Source: Paenibacillus antri | GTDB lineage: Bacteria > Bacillota > Bacilli > Paenibacillales > YIM-B00363 | DNA: 64,000 nt | Assembly: GCF_005765165.1 (NCBI RefSeq) | Contig: NZ_VCIW01000008.1 | Span: 62,001-126,000 of the forward strand | Direction of reading: 5' to 3' | Part shown: one piece after another, positions 19,069 through 28,600 of the stretch | Layout: the number at the start of each line of letters is the position of its first letter | Numbering within the stretch: the stretch's first letter is position 1 | Program-made: the position numbers and the translations under genes | Notes under the pieces: model-generated | Told to the model about the DNA's origin: nothing | The model's database searches: none | The model's input: the letters and a program-made list of their open reading frames with translations, nothing else

Positions 19069-19123
19069 ATTATATAAGAAAGCGCCTCCGCTTACCGCGC
19101 AAAAAAACGGGGCATCTCCGCAA
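19069..19123 (-). promoter_or_regulatory. partial ComA-like promoter before the kinase operon, copy 4 (weak)
   Basis: In plus-strand reading CGCAA occurs at 19098 and 19119, 21 bp apart, and a minus-strand TATAAT (19074-19069) lies at the same distance from the first box (24 bp) as in the three strong copies. The inverted pentamer expected at 19128 is degenerate (TTAAC) and the outermost box is missing. The rest of 19034-19330 holds T-rich sequence and a possible terminator but no gene. Confidence 0.45.
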
Positions 19124-19279
19124 TTTATTAACGCGAAAAATTCCTCCCCGCTTACCGACCGGTCGCCGTTGCCGACACGCTTCCGAATAGGGAATATGAA
19201 TTTTCTCTATTTCGCTCGAAAGCGCCGCTTCTGACCGTTACTGCCGCGAATAAGGAACTTTCCTGTTCCCTAACGTAAA

Positions 19280-19316
19280 GAAGACCCTATTCCGCCCGAA
19301 GGCAGCCAGGGTCTTC
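19280..19316 (-). terminator. possible terminator after the FAD oxidoreductase gene
   Basis: A perfect 9-bp stem (19280-19288 with 19308-19316) with a 19-nt loop lies just below the stop at 19331. On the minus strand it is followed only by a short T-rich stretch (TTTACG), so it is a weak candidate. Confidence 0.5.
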
Positions 19317-19330
19317 CATAATTCCGCAAC

Positions 19331-20182
19331 TCAATCGTCCCAGCTCAGCAGCGACGCCAAAGCTCGTCGCGCCTGCTCCGCGGAGCTCCGGTGCTCGTCG
19401 TCTCCGGCCGAGGAGCAGCTTCCCGCCGCCGAGACGCGGTACGCGTTCGTCCGCCCCGCCTCGTCGACGACGACGGCATGGTTCTCGTCCCGTTCGATGT
19501 CCGAGCCCTTCAAATAGAATGTACACGGGATGCGGCCTTCGGCGTAAACGAAAGCGTCGCACGGCCACAGCCGTTCTTCCCCCGATGCGACGTGCCTCGC
19601 GAGCACTCCGTCGACTCGCTCGCGGCCTTGAACGCCGGCGATGTCCCATAGGGCTGGATCGAGCCGTTCGACCGACACGCCGCGCTCCTTCAGCCGCCGC
19701 TCCGCGCCGTCGACGACGCGGCCTCGGCCGGCAAGGAGCACGCGCCTGCCAGGGACGTACCCCCGGTCCAGCAAGCCCACGCTCATCGTGGGCGTCATTA
19801 CCCCGGCCGGTCGGCTCCCCGGAATGCGCCGGGCTTCGCGCGGCTTCTCGAACGCTCCCGAGCAGAGCAGCACCCGCTCCGCCTCTACGTCCTCATGACC
19901 CGCGGGGCCCTGCAAGCCGATGAGATGCGTCCCCCGGTCTTCGTCGAAGAACAGGCTCGTCGCCGCGGCGCGAAACCGGAACTCGTAGGGCAGCTCCGCC
20001 GCCCGCCGCATCAGCTCCGCTTCTTCGGCGAAGCTCGGCCCCGCGAACAAGCCTCGCAGCAAGCCGCCCATGCGATCCTCGTATTCGGTCGCCAACACCC
20101 GCTCGAGCCCGCTCGCCTTCGCAAGAAGCGCCGCGGCCGCTCCGGAGATGCCGGCCCCGACAATCGCGAGCTCAACCTTCAT
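19331..20182 (-). CDS. FAD/NAD(P)-dependent oxidoreductase (GlpB/HcnB-like partner)
   Basis: The 283-residue protein opens with a Rossmann dinucleotide motif (VELAIVGAGISGAAAALLA) and has a second nucleotide-binding-like segment (RRVLLAGRGRVVDG). A C-terminal FAD contact region ends in AAGSCSSAG. Start ATG 20182 follows GAAGGAGGGACG and overlaps the end of the GlpA-like gene by 11 bp, so the two proteins probably form one complex. This pairing, a GlpA-like DAO enzyme with a BFD domain plus a second flavoprotein, is known from anaerobic glycerol-3-phosphate dehydrogenase-like operons in Firmicutes. The third partner often seen there (DUF1667) was not found. The substrate is unknown; context suggests the end of the sugar-derived pathway encoded upstream. 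Confidence 0.8.
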   Translation of the reverse strand: MKVELAIVGAGISGAAAALLAKASGLERVLATEYEDRMGGLLRGLFAGPSFAEEAELMRRAAELPYEFRFRAAATSLFFDEDRGTHLIGLQGPAGHEDVEAERVLLCSGAFEKPREARRIPGSRPAGVMTPTMSVGLLDRGYVPGRRVLLAGRGRVVDGAERRLKERGVSVERLDPALWDIAGVQGRERVDGVLARHVASGEERLWPCDAFVYAEGRIPCTFYLKGSDIERDENHAVVVDEAGRTNAYRVSAAGSCSSAGDDEHRSSAEQARRALASLLSWDD

Positions 20183-21614
20183 GGAGCGTCCCTCCTTCGG
20201 AACCGCAATCGAACGCCAGGTAGGAGCCCTGCAGCCCCTTGAGCGGCGGCTGCCCGGCGCGGACGGCCGTATGTTCCGCGACGAGGTCCATAATTTTCGG
20301 AATGCAGCCGTTGCCTTGGCATTCGCCGAGCAGCGCCCCCGTGCGGCGCTTCACGGCGTCTATGGTAGCCGCGGCGACCGGACGGCAGAGCGCGTTCGCG
20401 ATCTCGCCTCGCGTGATCGAGCGGCACAGGCAGACGATCTCTCCCGCCTCCGTCGTATTGTCCTCGCCGAACAGCTCCGGCATGTCCGTCCGAAGCTCCG
20501 CCTCCGGCTTCGACTCGAGCGCTAGGCCCGCCCGCTCGAGCTGCGCGGACACCAACTCCGCGATGCCCGGGGAGGCGGATACGCCCGTAGAACGAATGCC
20601 CGCCGCATGCACCAGACGGGCGTCGACCGCCGACGGGCGAATGACGAAGTCTCCTTCGCTGCAGACGGCGCGAACGCCGGCGAATTGGCGTACGCTGGCG
20701 TAGCTTCGAGCCGACGGAACGAGCTTCTCGCAGCCGGCGAGGACGGCTTCCATGCCTTCCGCCGTCGTGGAGCGATCCCACTTCTCCTCCTGGTCTTCCG
20801 CGGTCGGTCCAAGCAGGTAGCCCCCGAATACGACGGGCGACAGCAAGATGCCCTTCGACGTCTTCGTCGGCACCGGCAAAACGATCTGGCTGACCGGCAC
20901 CGCCTCTTCCGTTAATACGAATTGCCCCTTCCGCGGCGTTAAGGCGAAGCTGTCGTCGCCGATCATCCCTGCGATCTCGTCGGCCCATAAGCCGGCTGCG
21001 TTCACCGCGTAGCGGGTCGCGACCTCGCGGCCGTTCTCCAGCGCGATAAGCAGCGCATCGTCGTTCGCTTCGATTCGTGCCACCCCCGAACCGAGCGACA
21101 CCTCGGCGCCGTTCATCGCGGCGATCTCGGCGAACGACCGAGTCGCCCCAAACGGATCGATCAGCGCTTCCCCCGGGATCGACAACCCCCCGATCGCGCG
21201 CGGCGTAACGGCAGGGTTCCGCTCCAGCAGCTCCTCTCGACCGATCCACTCGCAAGCGACGCCGTTCGCCGCCGCCGACGGCAAATACGTCTCCTCGATG
21301 ATACTCCGCTCCTCGTCGGAGACGGCGACCATGACGGCTCCGCATTCGACGTATGGAATCTTGAGACGTTCGATCAGCTTCGGCCACAGGCCGCGCGACA
21401 GTCGCAGACATTCGGCCTCCACCGTACCCGGCTTGGCGTCGAAGCCGGTATGCACGATGCCGCTGTTCGCCTTGCTCGCGCCTTCGCAGACGTCCGGCTG
21501 CTTCTCGATCAGCAGCAGCTTCAGCCGGTATTCGGACAGCTTGCGCAGGATGGAGGCTCCCACGATGCCGCCGCCGATCACGACTACGTCGTAAACGTCG
21601 TCTCTCATATGCAT
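20172..21614 (-). CDS. GlpA-like FAD-dependent oxidoreductase with BFD [2Fe-2S] domain
   Basis: ATG 21614 (or the ATG two codons later) is chosen because GGGAGGGGGAGAG precedes it; the longer frame to 21773 overlaps the upstream gene. The 480-residue protein has a DAO-type FAD fold (VVVIGGGIVGASILRKL near residue 12, HTGFDAKPGT, and RSTGVSASPGIAELV toward the end). A C-terminal BFD-like domain has cysteines in VCLCRS and GECQGNGC, suited to a [2Fe-2S] cluster. This is the layout of GlpA-like dehydrogenases that oxidise glycerol-3-phosphate or a related hydroxyacid and pass electrons on through the iron-sulfur centre. It is coupled to a second flavoprotein by an 11-bp overlap. The true substrate is not determined. 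Confidence 0.87.
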   Translation of the reverse strand: MHMRDDVYDVVVIGGGIVGASILRKLSEYRLKLLLIEKQPDVCEGASKANSGIVHTGFDAKPGTVEAECLRLSRGLWPKLIERLKIPYVECGAVMVAVSDEERSIIEETYLPSAAANGVACEWIGREELLERNPAVTPRAIGGLSIPGEALIDPFGATRSFAEIAAMNGAEVSLGSGVARIEANDDALLIALENGREVATRYAVNAAGLWADEIAGMIGDDSFALTPRKGQFVLTEEAVPVSQIVLPVPTKTSKGILLSPVVFGGYLLGPTAEDQEEKWDRSTTAEGMEAVLAGCEKLVPSARSYASVRQFAGVRAVCSEGDFVIRPSAVDARLVHAAGIRSTGVSASPGIAELVSAQLERAGLALESKPEAELRTDMPELFGEDNTTEAGEIVCLCRSITRGEIANALCRPVAAATIDAVKRRTGALLGECQGNGCIPKIMDLVAEHTAVRAGQPPLKGLQGSYLAFDCGSEGGTLHEG

Positions 21615-21633
21615 CTCTCCCCCTCCCGATGAT

Positions 21634-23145
21634 TTACCGTCCCCGCCGCGCATGAACGATCTCGTGCACACGATACCCGTCGAGCTCGGAGAGCGGATAC
21701 GTCTCCTTCGGCAGCCGCCGGAACGGCAGCGACCGCAGGTCGACGGCGGCCGCTCCCGGCGTGTCGGCGTCATAAATCAGCTCCGTCATCCGCGAATATG
21801 CAGCCTTATACGAGCCGCAAGCTTTGACCACGACCAGCTCCTGCAGCGTCGGCTCGATGCCGAACGCCCGAAACAGCCCTGGGTCCCCGTTCCCCGCCGT
21901 CTGACGGCAAACCAGGATGCTGATGTTCCCGACCTGCAGCACGGCGGAGGGACCGATGCGCTGCACCGTTCCGCGTCCGGCCGGCCCTTCCTGCACGAAG
22001 ACGCCGTCGTGCAACGATTTCACATACGCCTCGACCTGCAGGGGCGGATTCATCTCGGGATATCTCGAGCCCCCGACCGTGAAGTCGGCCGTTCGACCGA
22101 CGCCGAGCGCGAACGCGCGGTCCGCGGCCGGCGAATCGTTCACGGCGATCGCCGTTCGAAGCGTCGAGCCGCGCGCAAGCAGCCGGCGAACGACGGCGAC
22201 GCTGTCGCCGGTCGCCCCCGCGTTCGACGAATCGGCGGCGTCGACGAGCACGACGGGTTTCCCGCTCCGGTTCCGCTCGGCGCGCTCGATCACGTCGTCG
22301 ACGGACAGCAGGTCGGGCCGGAAGCTCTTGCGCAGGTCGAACAAGCGCTGCCCCAGTTCCAGCGCATAGGATTCCGCTCGCTTCGGATCCCGATCGATCG
22401 CGAGAACGGCCGATGCGCCGTCTCCCACATCTAACCAAGGCTGCATCTGGTAGATGGAGAAATCCGCCAGCTTCCCGGACCGCTCCAACGCTTCCCCGTA
22501 CCGGATTAACTCGGCGAAAGGGCCGCTCATCGTCGAGTACCCGCTCGCCGGAACGATCATCGGCACCTTCGCTTTCACCATCCGGGGTTTGACGCCGTCC
22601 GTCAGACAAGCGAGTCCCAGCTTCGCGGCGCGGTACCCGGTTTCGTAATGGTCCTGATGCGGGTACGTACGGTAGCCGCAGATGATGTCCGCATGCTCCA
22701 TCATACGGTCCGTGATGTTGGCATGCAGATCGGTCGATACGGCGATGATCGCCGATGGTCCCGCCGCGCCTCGGATCGCCTCCAAGATGTACCCGGAGCA
22801 ATCTTCCTCCGACGTCGTTTGCGTCGCTCCGTGAAGCGAGACGAACACGCCGTCGACGGGACCGTTAGCCATAACAATGCTTCTAGACTTCTCCAGAAAA
22901 TGCTCCGCGACCCCATGCTCCACCGGCCCGCCGCTCGAGGCGAACATGGAGCAGCCGGGAATCGCCGTCGCCCCCGACTCGTCGATCGCTCGCAGCATGC
23001 CGGCCAAGGCGCACGGCTTATCCCCGTAGAACGCCCGAACGGCTTCCCCCTCGTACATCCCGCTTCGTTCGAAAAACTCGATCCCGCTGGGCAGCGGATT
23101 AAAGCTATTGGATTCCTGATGGAATTCGACGAGTACGATCTTCAC
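21634..23145 (-). CDS. M81 family metallopeptidase (MlrC-like)
   Basis: The start is GTG 23145 (MKIVLVEFHQESNSFNP), whose GTGA overlaps the stop of the CoxG-like gene; the longer frame is an artefact. The 503-residue protein matches the MlrC/DUF1485 family. Metal ligands are likely in SLHGATQ, STDLHANI (Asp and His) and YRTYPHQDHYETG. The C-terminal MlrC domain contains DAADSSNAGATGDSV, the typical GAP/GD-type loop. MlrC degrades linear microcystin, but most homologues sit in catabolic operons of unknown substrate, as here beside Gfo/Idh/MocA, CoxG-like and FAD enzymes. Hydrolysis of an amide-containing intermediate is a reasonable guess and no more. Confidence 0.88.
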   Translation of the reverse strand: MKIVLVEFHQESNSFNPLPSGIEFFERSGMYEGEAVRAFYGDKPCALAGMLRAIDESGATAIPGCSMFASSGGPVEHGVAEHFLEKSRSIVMANGPVDGVFVSLHGATQTTSEEDCSGYILEAIRGAAGPSAIIAVSTDLHANITDRMMEHADIICGYRTYPHQDHYETGYRAAKLGLACLTDGVKPRMVKAKVPMIVPASGYSTMSGPFAELIRYGEALERSGKLADFSIYQMQPWLDVGDGASAVLAIDRDPKRAESYALELGQRLFDLRKSFRPDLLSVDDVIERAERNRSGKPVVLVDAADSSNAGATGDSVAVVRRLLARGSTLRTAIAVNDSPAADRAFALGVGRTADFTVGGSRYPEMNPPLQVEAYVKSLHDGVFVQEGPAGRGTVQRIGPSAVLQVGNISILVCRQTAGNGDPGLFRAFGIEPTLQELVVVKACGSYKAAYSRMTELIYDADTPGAAAVDLRSLPFRRLPKETYPLSELDGYRVHEIVHARRGR

Positions 23146-23609
23146 TCCGCCGTCCCTCCCGGCGCTTCCGCGAACAACCGCTGCACGTTCCTCGCGAATT
23201 CCCGGGACGACTCCGTAACCGTGCCCTTCATCATGACGTCGCCGAGCGACGCGAGCCGGCCGGACATCTGCAGATCCATGTCGTACTCGACCTCCGTCTC
23301 CGCCTCCGCGCGTTCCTGCAGCCGCACCTTCAGCTTCGTTCGGAACAACCCCGCCAGCTTCGTCGGTTTGCCCGTCATCTCCACGGTCAGCTCTTCGCCC
23401 TCGGCAAAGCCCTTGAGCCGGCCGTTCGCCTTGAAGGCGATCGTCATGAATTTCGTCTTCACTTCCATATCCGCTTCGTACTCCGTGTCGCTGAGCGCCG
23501 TCATGTCCCTGCAGCCCGGCACGCAGCCCGCCAGCTTCTCGACGTTCATGAACACGTCCCACACCGCCGACTTCGGCGCGGGAATCGTGAAAGAATCGGC
23601 GATCTTCAT
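23142..23609 (-). CDS. CoxG-like SRPBCC family protein
   Basis: This 155-residue protein has the START/SRPBCC fold of the CO-dehydrogenase subunit G family: FTIPAPKSAVWDVFMNVEKLAGCVPGC at the N-terminus and an alternating beta pattern with a C-terminal helix (SREFARNVQRLFAEA). CoxG recruits CO dehydrogenase to the membrane, but no molybdenum hydroxylase genes are present here. It more likely binds a hydrophobic ligand or tethers a partner. It overlaps both neighbours by 4 bp (ATGA with the oxidoreductase gene at 23606-23609, GTGA with the M81 gene), so the three are tightly co-translated. Confidence 0.82.
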   Translation of the reverse strand: MKIADSFTIPAPKSAVWDVFMNVEKLAGCVPGCRDMTALSDTEYEADMEVKTKFMTIAFKANGRLKGFAEGEELTVEMTGKPTKLAGLFRTKLKVRLQERAEAETEVEYDMDLQMSGRLASLGDVMMKGTVTESSREFARNVQRLFAEAPGGTAE

Positions 23610-24661
23610 GCGAGTCTCACCAGATCGTCCGTATCGGAGGAGACGCGTATGGCTTCCAGCATCTTCACGACCTCGTAGCCTTGGCTCGCGTCGCAGAGCG
23701 GCCGTTCCCGCTCCCGCACGCAGCGAACGAACGCATCGACCTCCGCTTGGTACAGGTCGGCCGCGGGAACCTTCAGCGCGTATTCCACCGGAATGCGGTT
23801 CGTCTCTTTGAAAACGGTCAGCGGGTCGAGGCTCGCCCCGCCCTTCGTGCCGAACAGCTCCACCTTCAACGCGTCGTCTTGGCTGCCGTTCACCGCCCAG
23901 CTCGCTTCGATCGTAAGCGCGGCGCCGTTGTCGAAGGTGATGAACGCCGTTCCCATATCCTCCACGTCATACACAGGCCCGACCTTGTTCACGTCGGAAT
24001 GAGCTTCGTAGAAGGAGGCGTATTTCGTATCGTACGGCGCCACCTTCCGGAATTGCTTGCCGAGCACCTGCTTCGGCGCCGGCGCACCCATCATCCACCA
24101 CGCGAGGTCGAGCGCATGCACGCCGATGTCCATCATCGGACCGCCGCCGGAGTAGAGACGCTGCGTGAACCAGCCGAGCGGCGCGCCGCGTCGGCGCAGG
24201 ATCTTCGCCTTGGCGTAGTAAATCTCCCCCAGCTCCCCGCCGGCGGCCAACCCTTGCAGCGCCTGCGCGTCCGCGCGATAGCGGTGGCTCATGCCGACCA
24301 TGACGACATTGCGCGACGCCGCCGCCGCTTCCTTCAGCTGCAGCGCCTCTTCGAGACTGACGGCCATCGGCTTCTCCACCAATACGTCGATGCCGTATTT
24401 CAACGCGGACAGCGCGAGCGACACGTGGGTGTCGTTAAACGTGCAGATGCTGACGGCGTCCACCCCCGCTTCCCGATACATGCGCTCCGCCGACTCGTAC
24501 ACCGCCGGGTTCCCGAACTCCGACGCCACTCGTTTCGCGCGTTCTACGTCCGTATCGGCGATCGCGACGATCTCGGCGTGCGGGTTGTTCCGATACCCCG
24601 GAAGATGGCACATATGGGCGATCGATCCGACGCCGACGATTCCGACCTTCACCTTACTCAT
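23606..24661 (-). CDS. Gfo/Idh/MocA family oxidoreductase
   Basis: The 351-residue protein has an N-terminal NAD(P)-binding fold (VKVGIVGVGSIAHMCHLPGY) and the EKP motif in VLVEKPMAVSLEEA, where the lysine is catalytic in this family. The C-terminal substrate domain includes GGPMMDIGVHALDLAWWMMG, with an active-site-like Asp and His. Such enzymes oxidise or epimerise sugars, inositols or amino-sugars. The gene follows a sugar isomerase-like gene by 13 bp and overlaps the CoxG-like gene. Together with the importer upstream this indicates catabolism of an imported carbohydrate. Confidence 0.92.
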   Translation of the reverse strand: MSKVKVGIVGVGSIAHMCHLPGYRNNPHAEIVAIADTDVERAKRVASEFGNPAVYESAERMYREAGVDAVSICTFNDTHVSLALSALKYGIDVLVEKPMAVSLEEALQLKEAAAASRNVVMVGMSHRYRADAQALQGLAAGGELGEIYYAKAKILRRRGAPLGWFTQRLYSGGGPMMDIGVHALDLAWWMMGAPAPKQVLGKQFRKVAPYDTKYASFYEAHSDVNKVGPVYDVEDMGTAFITFDNGAALTIEASWAVNGSQDDALKVELFGTKGGASLDPLTVFKETNRIPVEYALKVPAADLYQAEVDAFVRCVRERERPLCDASQGYEVVKMLEAIRVSSDTDDLVRLA

Positions 24662-24674
24662 GGATGGAAGCCTC

Positions 24675-25532
24675 CTAGTTGTTTACTTCGATAGAGTGTA
24701 AAATATCGCGAACATAGGCCAACGCTCGCATCGAGCCGAGGCGCTGCTCCTCGACGCCCTCGAACTCGACCGTGTACCAGCCGTCGTACCCGAATCGTTG
24801 AAGACGCGTCAGCAACCCCTCCAGATCGACCTCGCCTTGGCCGGCGATCTTGCCTTGATATCGCTTCCCTTCCAAGGAGGGAAGCACGCATTCCGAGACG
24901 TCCGGACCGACGAGCGCGAAGTCCTTCACGTGCACGTGCTTCACCTCGGCGATCAACTCCTCCAGCGCTTCGCTTGGCTGCTGGTCCACGAGCAGGAAGT
25001 TGCCGGTATCGAACGCGCTCTTCAGCGCCGGCGAGCCGACCTCGCGAATGACGCGGCGCACCTGTCCGCTCTTGCCCGCGAACAAGCCGTGATTTTCCAG
25101 ACAGAGGACGATCCCTCTAGACTCCGCGTATCGCGACGACCGGCGCAGCCCTTCGACGACGTATTCCAGCCCTTGCTCGAAGGCGATCGAGTCGTCCTTC
25201 GGCAGATCGCCGGAGAAGACGCGCACGACGGAAGCGCCCAGGTACGCCGCCGCGTCGACCGCGTCCGTTACCTCCTTCAGCTGCGCTTCGCGCTCGGCCG
25301 CGTCGGCGGAGACGAAGTTGTTGCAGGCGGCGTAACAAGCCGTTCGCAGGCCGAGGGCCTTAAGCCGCTCTTTCGCCAAGGGAAGCTCCGTCTCCCGATC
25401 TTTCCAGAAGATGCTCAGCAGCTCCACTCCTTCCGCCTTCGTCGTCGCCGCGAATTCGAGGAAGTCGAATACGTTCCATTCGCCGTCGTACCAATACTTG
25501 TGCACGCTCCACATGCTCAGCGCCAATTTCAT
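24675..25532 (-). CDS. sugar phosphate isomerase/epimerase (TIM-barrel)
   Basis: This 285-residue protein belongs to the xylose isomerase-like TIM-barrel superfamily. Likely metal ligands appear in CLENHGLF (Glu), SAFDTGNFLL (Asp), VKHVHVKDFAL (His) and WYTVEFEG (Glu). It has no signal peptide and acts in the cytoplasm. It lies 13 bp upstream of the Gfo/Idh/MocA gene, a very common pairing in inositol and sugar catabolism. A GC-rich hairpin without a T-run lies in the 98-bp gap that separates it from the DUF4855 gene. Confidence 0.88.
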   Translation of the reverse strand: MKLALSMWSVHKYWYDGEWNVFDFLEFAATTKAEGVELLSIFWKDRETELPLAKERLKALGLRTACYAACNNFVSADAAEREAQLKEVTDAVDAAAYLGASVVRVFSGDLPKDDSIAFEQGLEYVVEGLRRSSRYAESRGIVLCLENHGLFAGKSGQVRRVIREVGSPALKSAFDTGNFLLVDQQPSEALEELIAEVKHVHVKDFALVGPDVSECVLPSLEGKRYQGKIAGQGEVDLEGLLTRLQRFGYDGWYTVEFEGVEEQRLGSMRALAYVRDILHSIEVNN

Positions 25533-25630
25533 GCCTATAACCTCCTAAAATCGGTCGATTCCCGCTCCGCTCGGGAAGGCGCCCCGCCCGCGCGGACGCG
25601 GCGGGGCTGCCTCAAACATCTGCGGCTCGC

Positions 25631-28600
25631 TTACTCTCCCTTGCGTTCTTCGTTCTTCTTCAGGCCGTTCGCGTTCCCTTCGCCGGGGAAGGCGAACGCT
25701 TCGACGACGGCCGCTTCGGACGCGTTGCCGGCCGCGTCCCGCGCGATTAGCTTGTAGCGGTAGGTAGTGAACCGCTCGAGTCCGGCATCCGCGTAGGACG
25801 TACCCGTTACGGTAGCGATCAACGCGTCGTCGCGGTACAGGTCGTAGGCGACCGTGCCGACGTTGTCCGAGGCCGCCTCCCACGCGAGCGTTACGCCGGT
25901 TTTCGTAACGTCCGCCGCCGCGAAGCTCGCGGGCTTCGACGGCGCTTCAACGTCGTAGACGGGCAATCCCGGCTTCGTGCCGAGGACGAACCGTCCCGGC
26001 GTCTTCGCCGTCACCTTCAGGAAATAGACGAATTTCGGATCGTACGGATTCGCGTAGGCGAACGACTCCGCCGCGTCGCCGGGCTTCGCGGAGGACGCCA
26101 ATACGTTCGTGTACGCGCCGTTCCAATACATCGCGACGTCGACGTCGGCGCCGCCGAGCGGCAGCGCTTCGACCGCGTATTGGCTTAAGCCGGACATCTT
26201 ATACCAAATGTCCTGCCCCGCCGCCGTCGCTTCGCCCAACGCCGCGTACGCGTTCCCGAGCGGCAGCGCCGACAGCTTCGAGGCGCCGTCTTCGACGGGA
26301 CGCTCGAGCGACAGCTCGTAGGCGCCGCCCGTCGTCATGCCCGTCACCCGAACGACGATGAACGAATCGTTCGGCTCCCGCTGACTGACGAGCAGGCGAT
26401 GCTCCGGCAGAACGGACCATTCATTGTTATAGGAAAATCCGCCATGCGGGTGGACCGCGGCCGGCGCCTCATGGAAATATCGCGTCTCGAGGCCGCCGAC
26501 CGTATTCGCCGCCCCGAGCGGACGGAGGCGAACGATCCAATCTTCCCCGGCGCGAATCGGGAACTTGAACCAATGCTGCCCGTTGCCGGCGATCTGTCCG
26601 CTATAGATGACGCCTTCCTTCGCCGTAAGCGTCATCGCCGTCTCCCAGCCGTCCCCCGGAAGCTCCGGCTGCTCGCCCGGCGGCTGCACCCCGTTATAGA
26701 TCGTATAAGTTCCGTTCGTCTTCGCCGTCACCTTGAGGTAATACACGAAGCTGTCCGCGTAGACGTTCGTGTATTGAATCGTCTCGTACGCGCCCGCTCC
26801 GTTCGCCGACACCTTCTCCGGCGCGCCGCTGTTCGCGTCGCGGTACAGCGCCAGATCGAAATCCGCCGCGGTCCCGTCCGGAACGAGCGTCAGCGTATAC
26901 GAAGGCTTGCCCGTCAGCTTATACCACACGACTTGCCCCGCCGAAGCCGCGCCGGCCGTCGGCTGCTGATTCGGCAGCCGCAACGCGTTCATCTGCGTCG
27001 TTCCGTCCTCCACGGGCCTGGAGAGCGTGATCTTGTACTTCGCGCTCGGCGTCTCCGGGAAGACGCGCAGCACGCCTTGCGTCGCGGCTCCCGTCGGGTT
27101 GCTGATAACGAGCGATTGGACGCTGTCGGACTTCCCGTACGAGAAGCCGCTGTGCTTCGTCTGCGTCTCGCCCCACAACCTCGTCTCGAAGCCGACCTTC
27201 CCTTCGAGCGGCGTAACGGTAACGACCCAGTCTTCGCCCGCGGCCATCGGGAACTTCAGCCATTGCGAAGCCGCGATCGCCACATAGGAGGAGTAGACGT
27301 CGCCTTCCTTCGCTTCAAGCTGTACCATGTTGCTCCACGAATCGCCGGCCGGAAGCGGAACGACCGTCTCCTCGATCGTTCGAGGCGTATACGTCCCCGC
27401 CGCGAACGCCGCGGTTTCGTCGTAAATGTCGCGCACCTTCGGATCCGTCGAGTTATAAAACCCTTGAAGCACCGTCTTCGCGCCGAGGTAGTACCCCGTT
27501 ACGGTCTCGTTCAGACCGGCCTTCGCGTATTCGTTCAAGTAGGCGTAATACTTCCGCCGCGCGTACTCGTCGTTGTACAGCTGTCCGTCGTAATCGGTGC
27601 CCCAGCCCGGCCAGCTCATGTGGTAGTCGCCTTCCACCTCGACGCCGAGACCGAACCGCTTCGCCGTCGCCGCCGTGTTCTTCAATCGAGACAAGTCGAC
27701 GGTCGCGGAATATTGGTTCGGCGCGAAATGCGACTTGAACATGTAATTCGGCTGCATCATAACCGCGTCGAAGCCGAGCTCCTCCCAATACGTCGAGCCG
27801 TTCGCCTGATAGAACGGGATCCAGAACAACTTCTTGCCGAGCGCGTGAACCCGGTCGGCCGTATGGCGCACGATCGCTTCCTCGTACACCGTCGCGAAGC
27901 CGATCTCCTCGTGATACCAATAGAAGCCCGCCAACTCCAGATGCTCGAAGCCTTGCTCGGCGAAGCGCCGCTCGACTTCCCCGGTGTACCAATCGATGAT
28001 TTTCTTGCGCGCGTCGAACGATTGCTCCGGGGTTACCTCGTCGAGCAGTACGTTGAGCGGCTCGCCGTTCACCTCGCCCCAGCTGCCGGAGGCGGCGGAT
28101 TGGTCGGGCGCCAAGTACGGAATGGAGACGACGACCTTCGTCCTGCGATCCGGATCGCCGAGCTCCGCCTTCGCTTCGCCGGTCGCCTGATCGAGCGCGT
28201 CGAAGTGCAGGTTCGCCGAGAATAGGCTGTCTAGATACGCGTCCCAGGCCGGCTTCTTGTCGAAGTCGAAGTACGAGCCGCCGATCGGAATCGAGAGCAC
28301 GGAATCGAACATCCAGCCGGTCCGGTCGCCCGCCGCGTCCGTATGCGCGACGACCGACTTGAACTCTTCCTTGCTCCAGTCGCCGAGCTCCGGCCGGCCC
28401 GGGTAATAATAAGAGAGATAGAGATGATGGACGCCGCCGCTGTCTTCGAGCGTCGGAGGCGGCCGGTCGACGATCGCCGGCGCCGGCGGCAGCGCGGACG
28501 CGGGGCGGTCGCCCTCCGCCGGTTCCCGCCCGTTCACGACGATTTCGTCCATGAACGTAAACATGCCGACCTCGGCCTCGAGCTTGACGTAGCGCGCGGT

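Noticed and set aside
25580-25612. GC-rich hairpin between isomerase and DUF4855 genes as a terminator
   Set aside because: The stem is strong but no T-run follows on the minus strand; it may only affect mRNA stability.
26399-28225. 608-codon plus-strand frame over the DUF4855 gene
   Set aside because: Arg-rich antisense shadow without ribosome binding site or domain.
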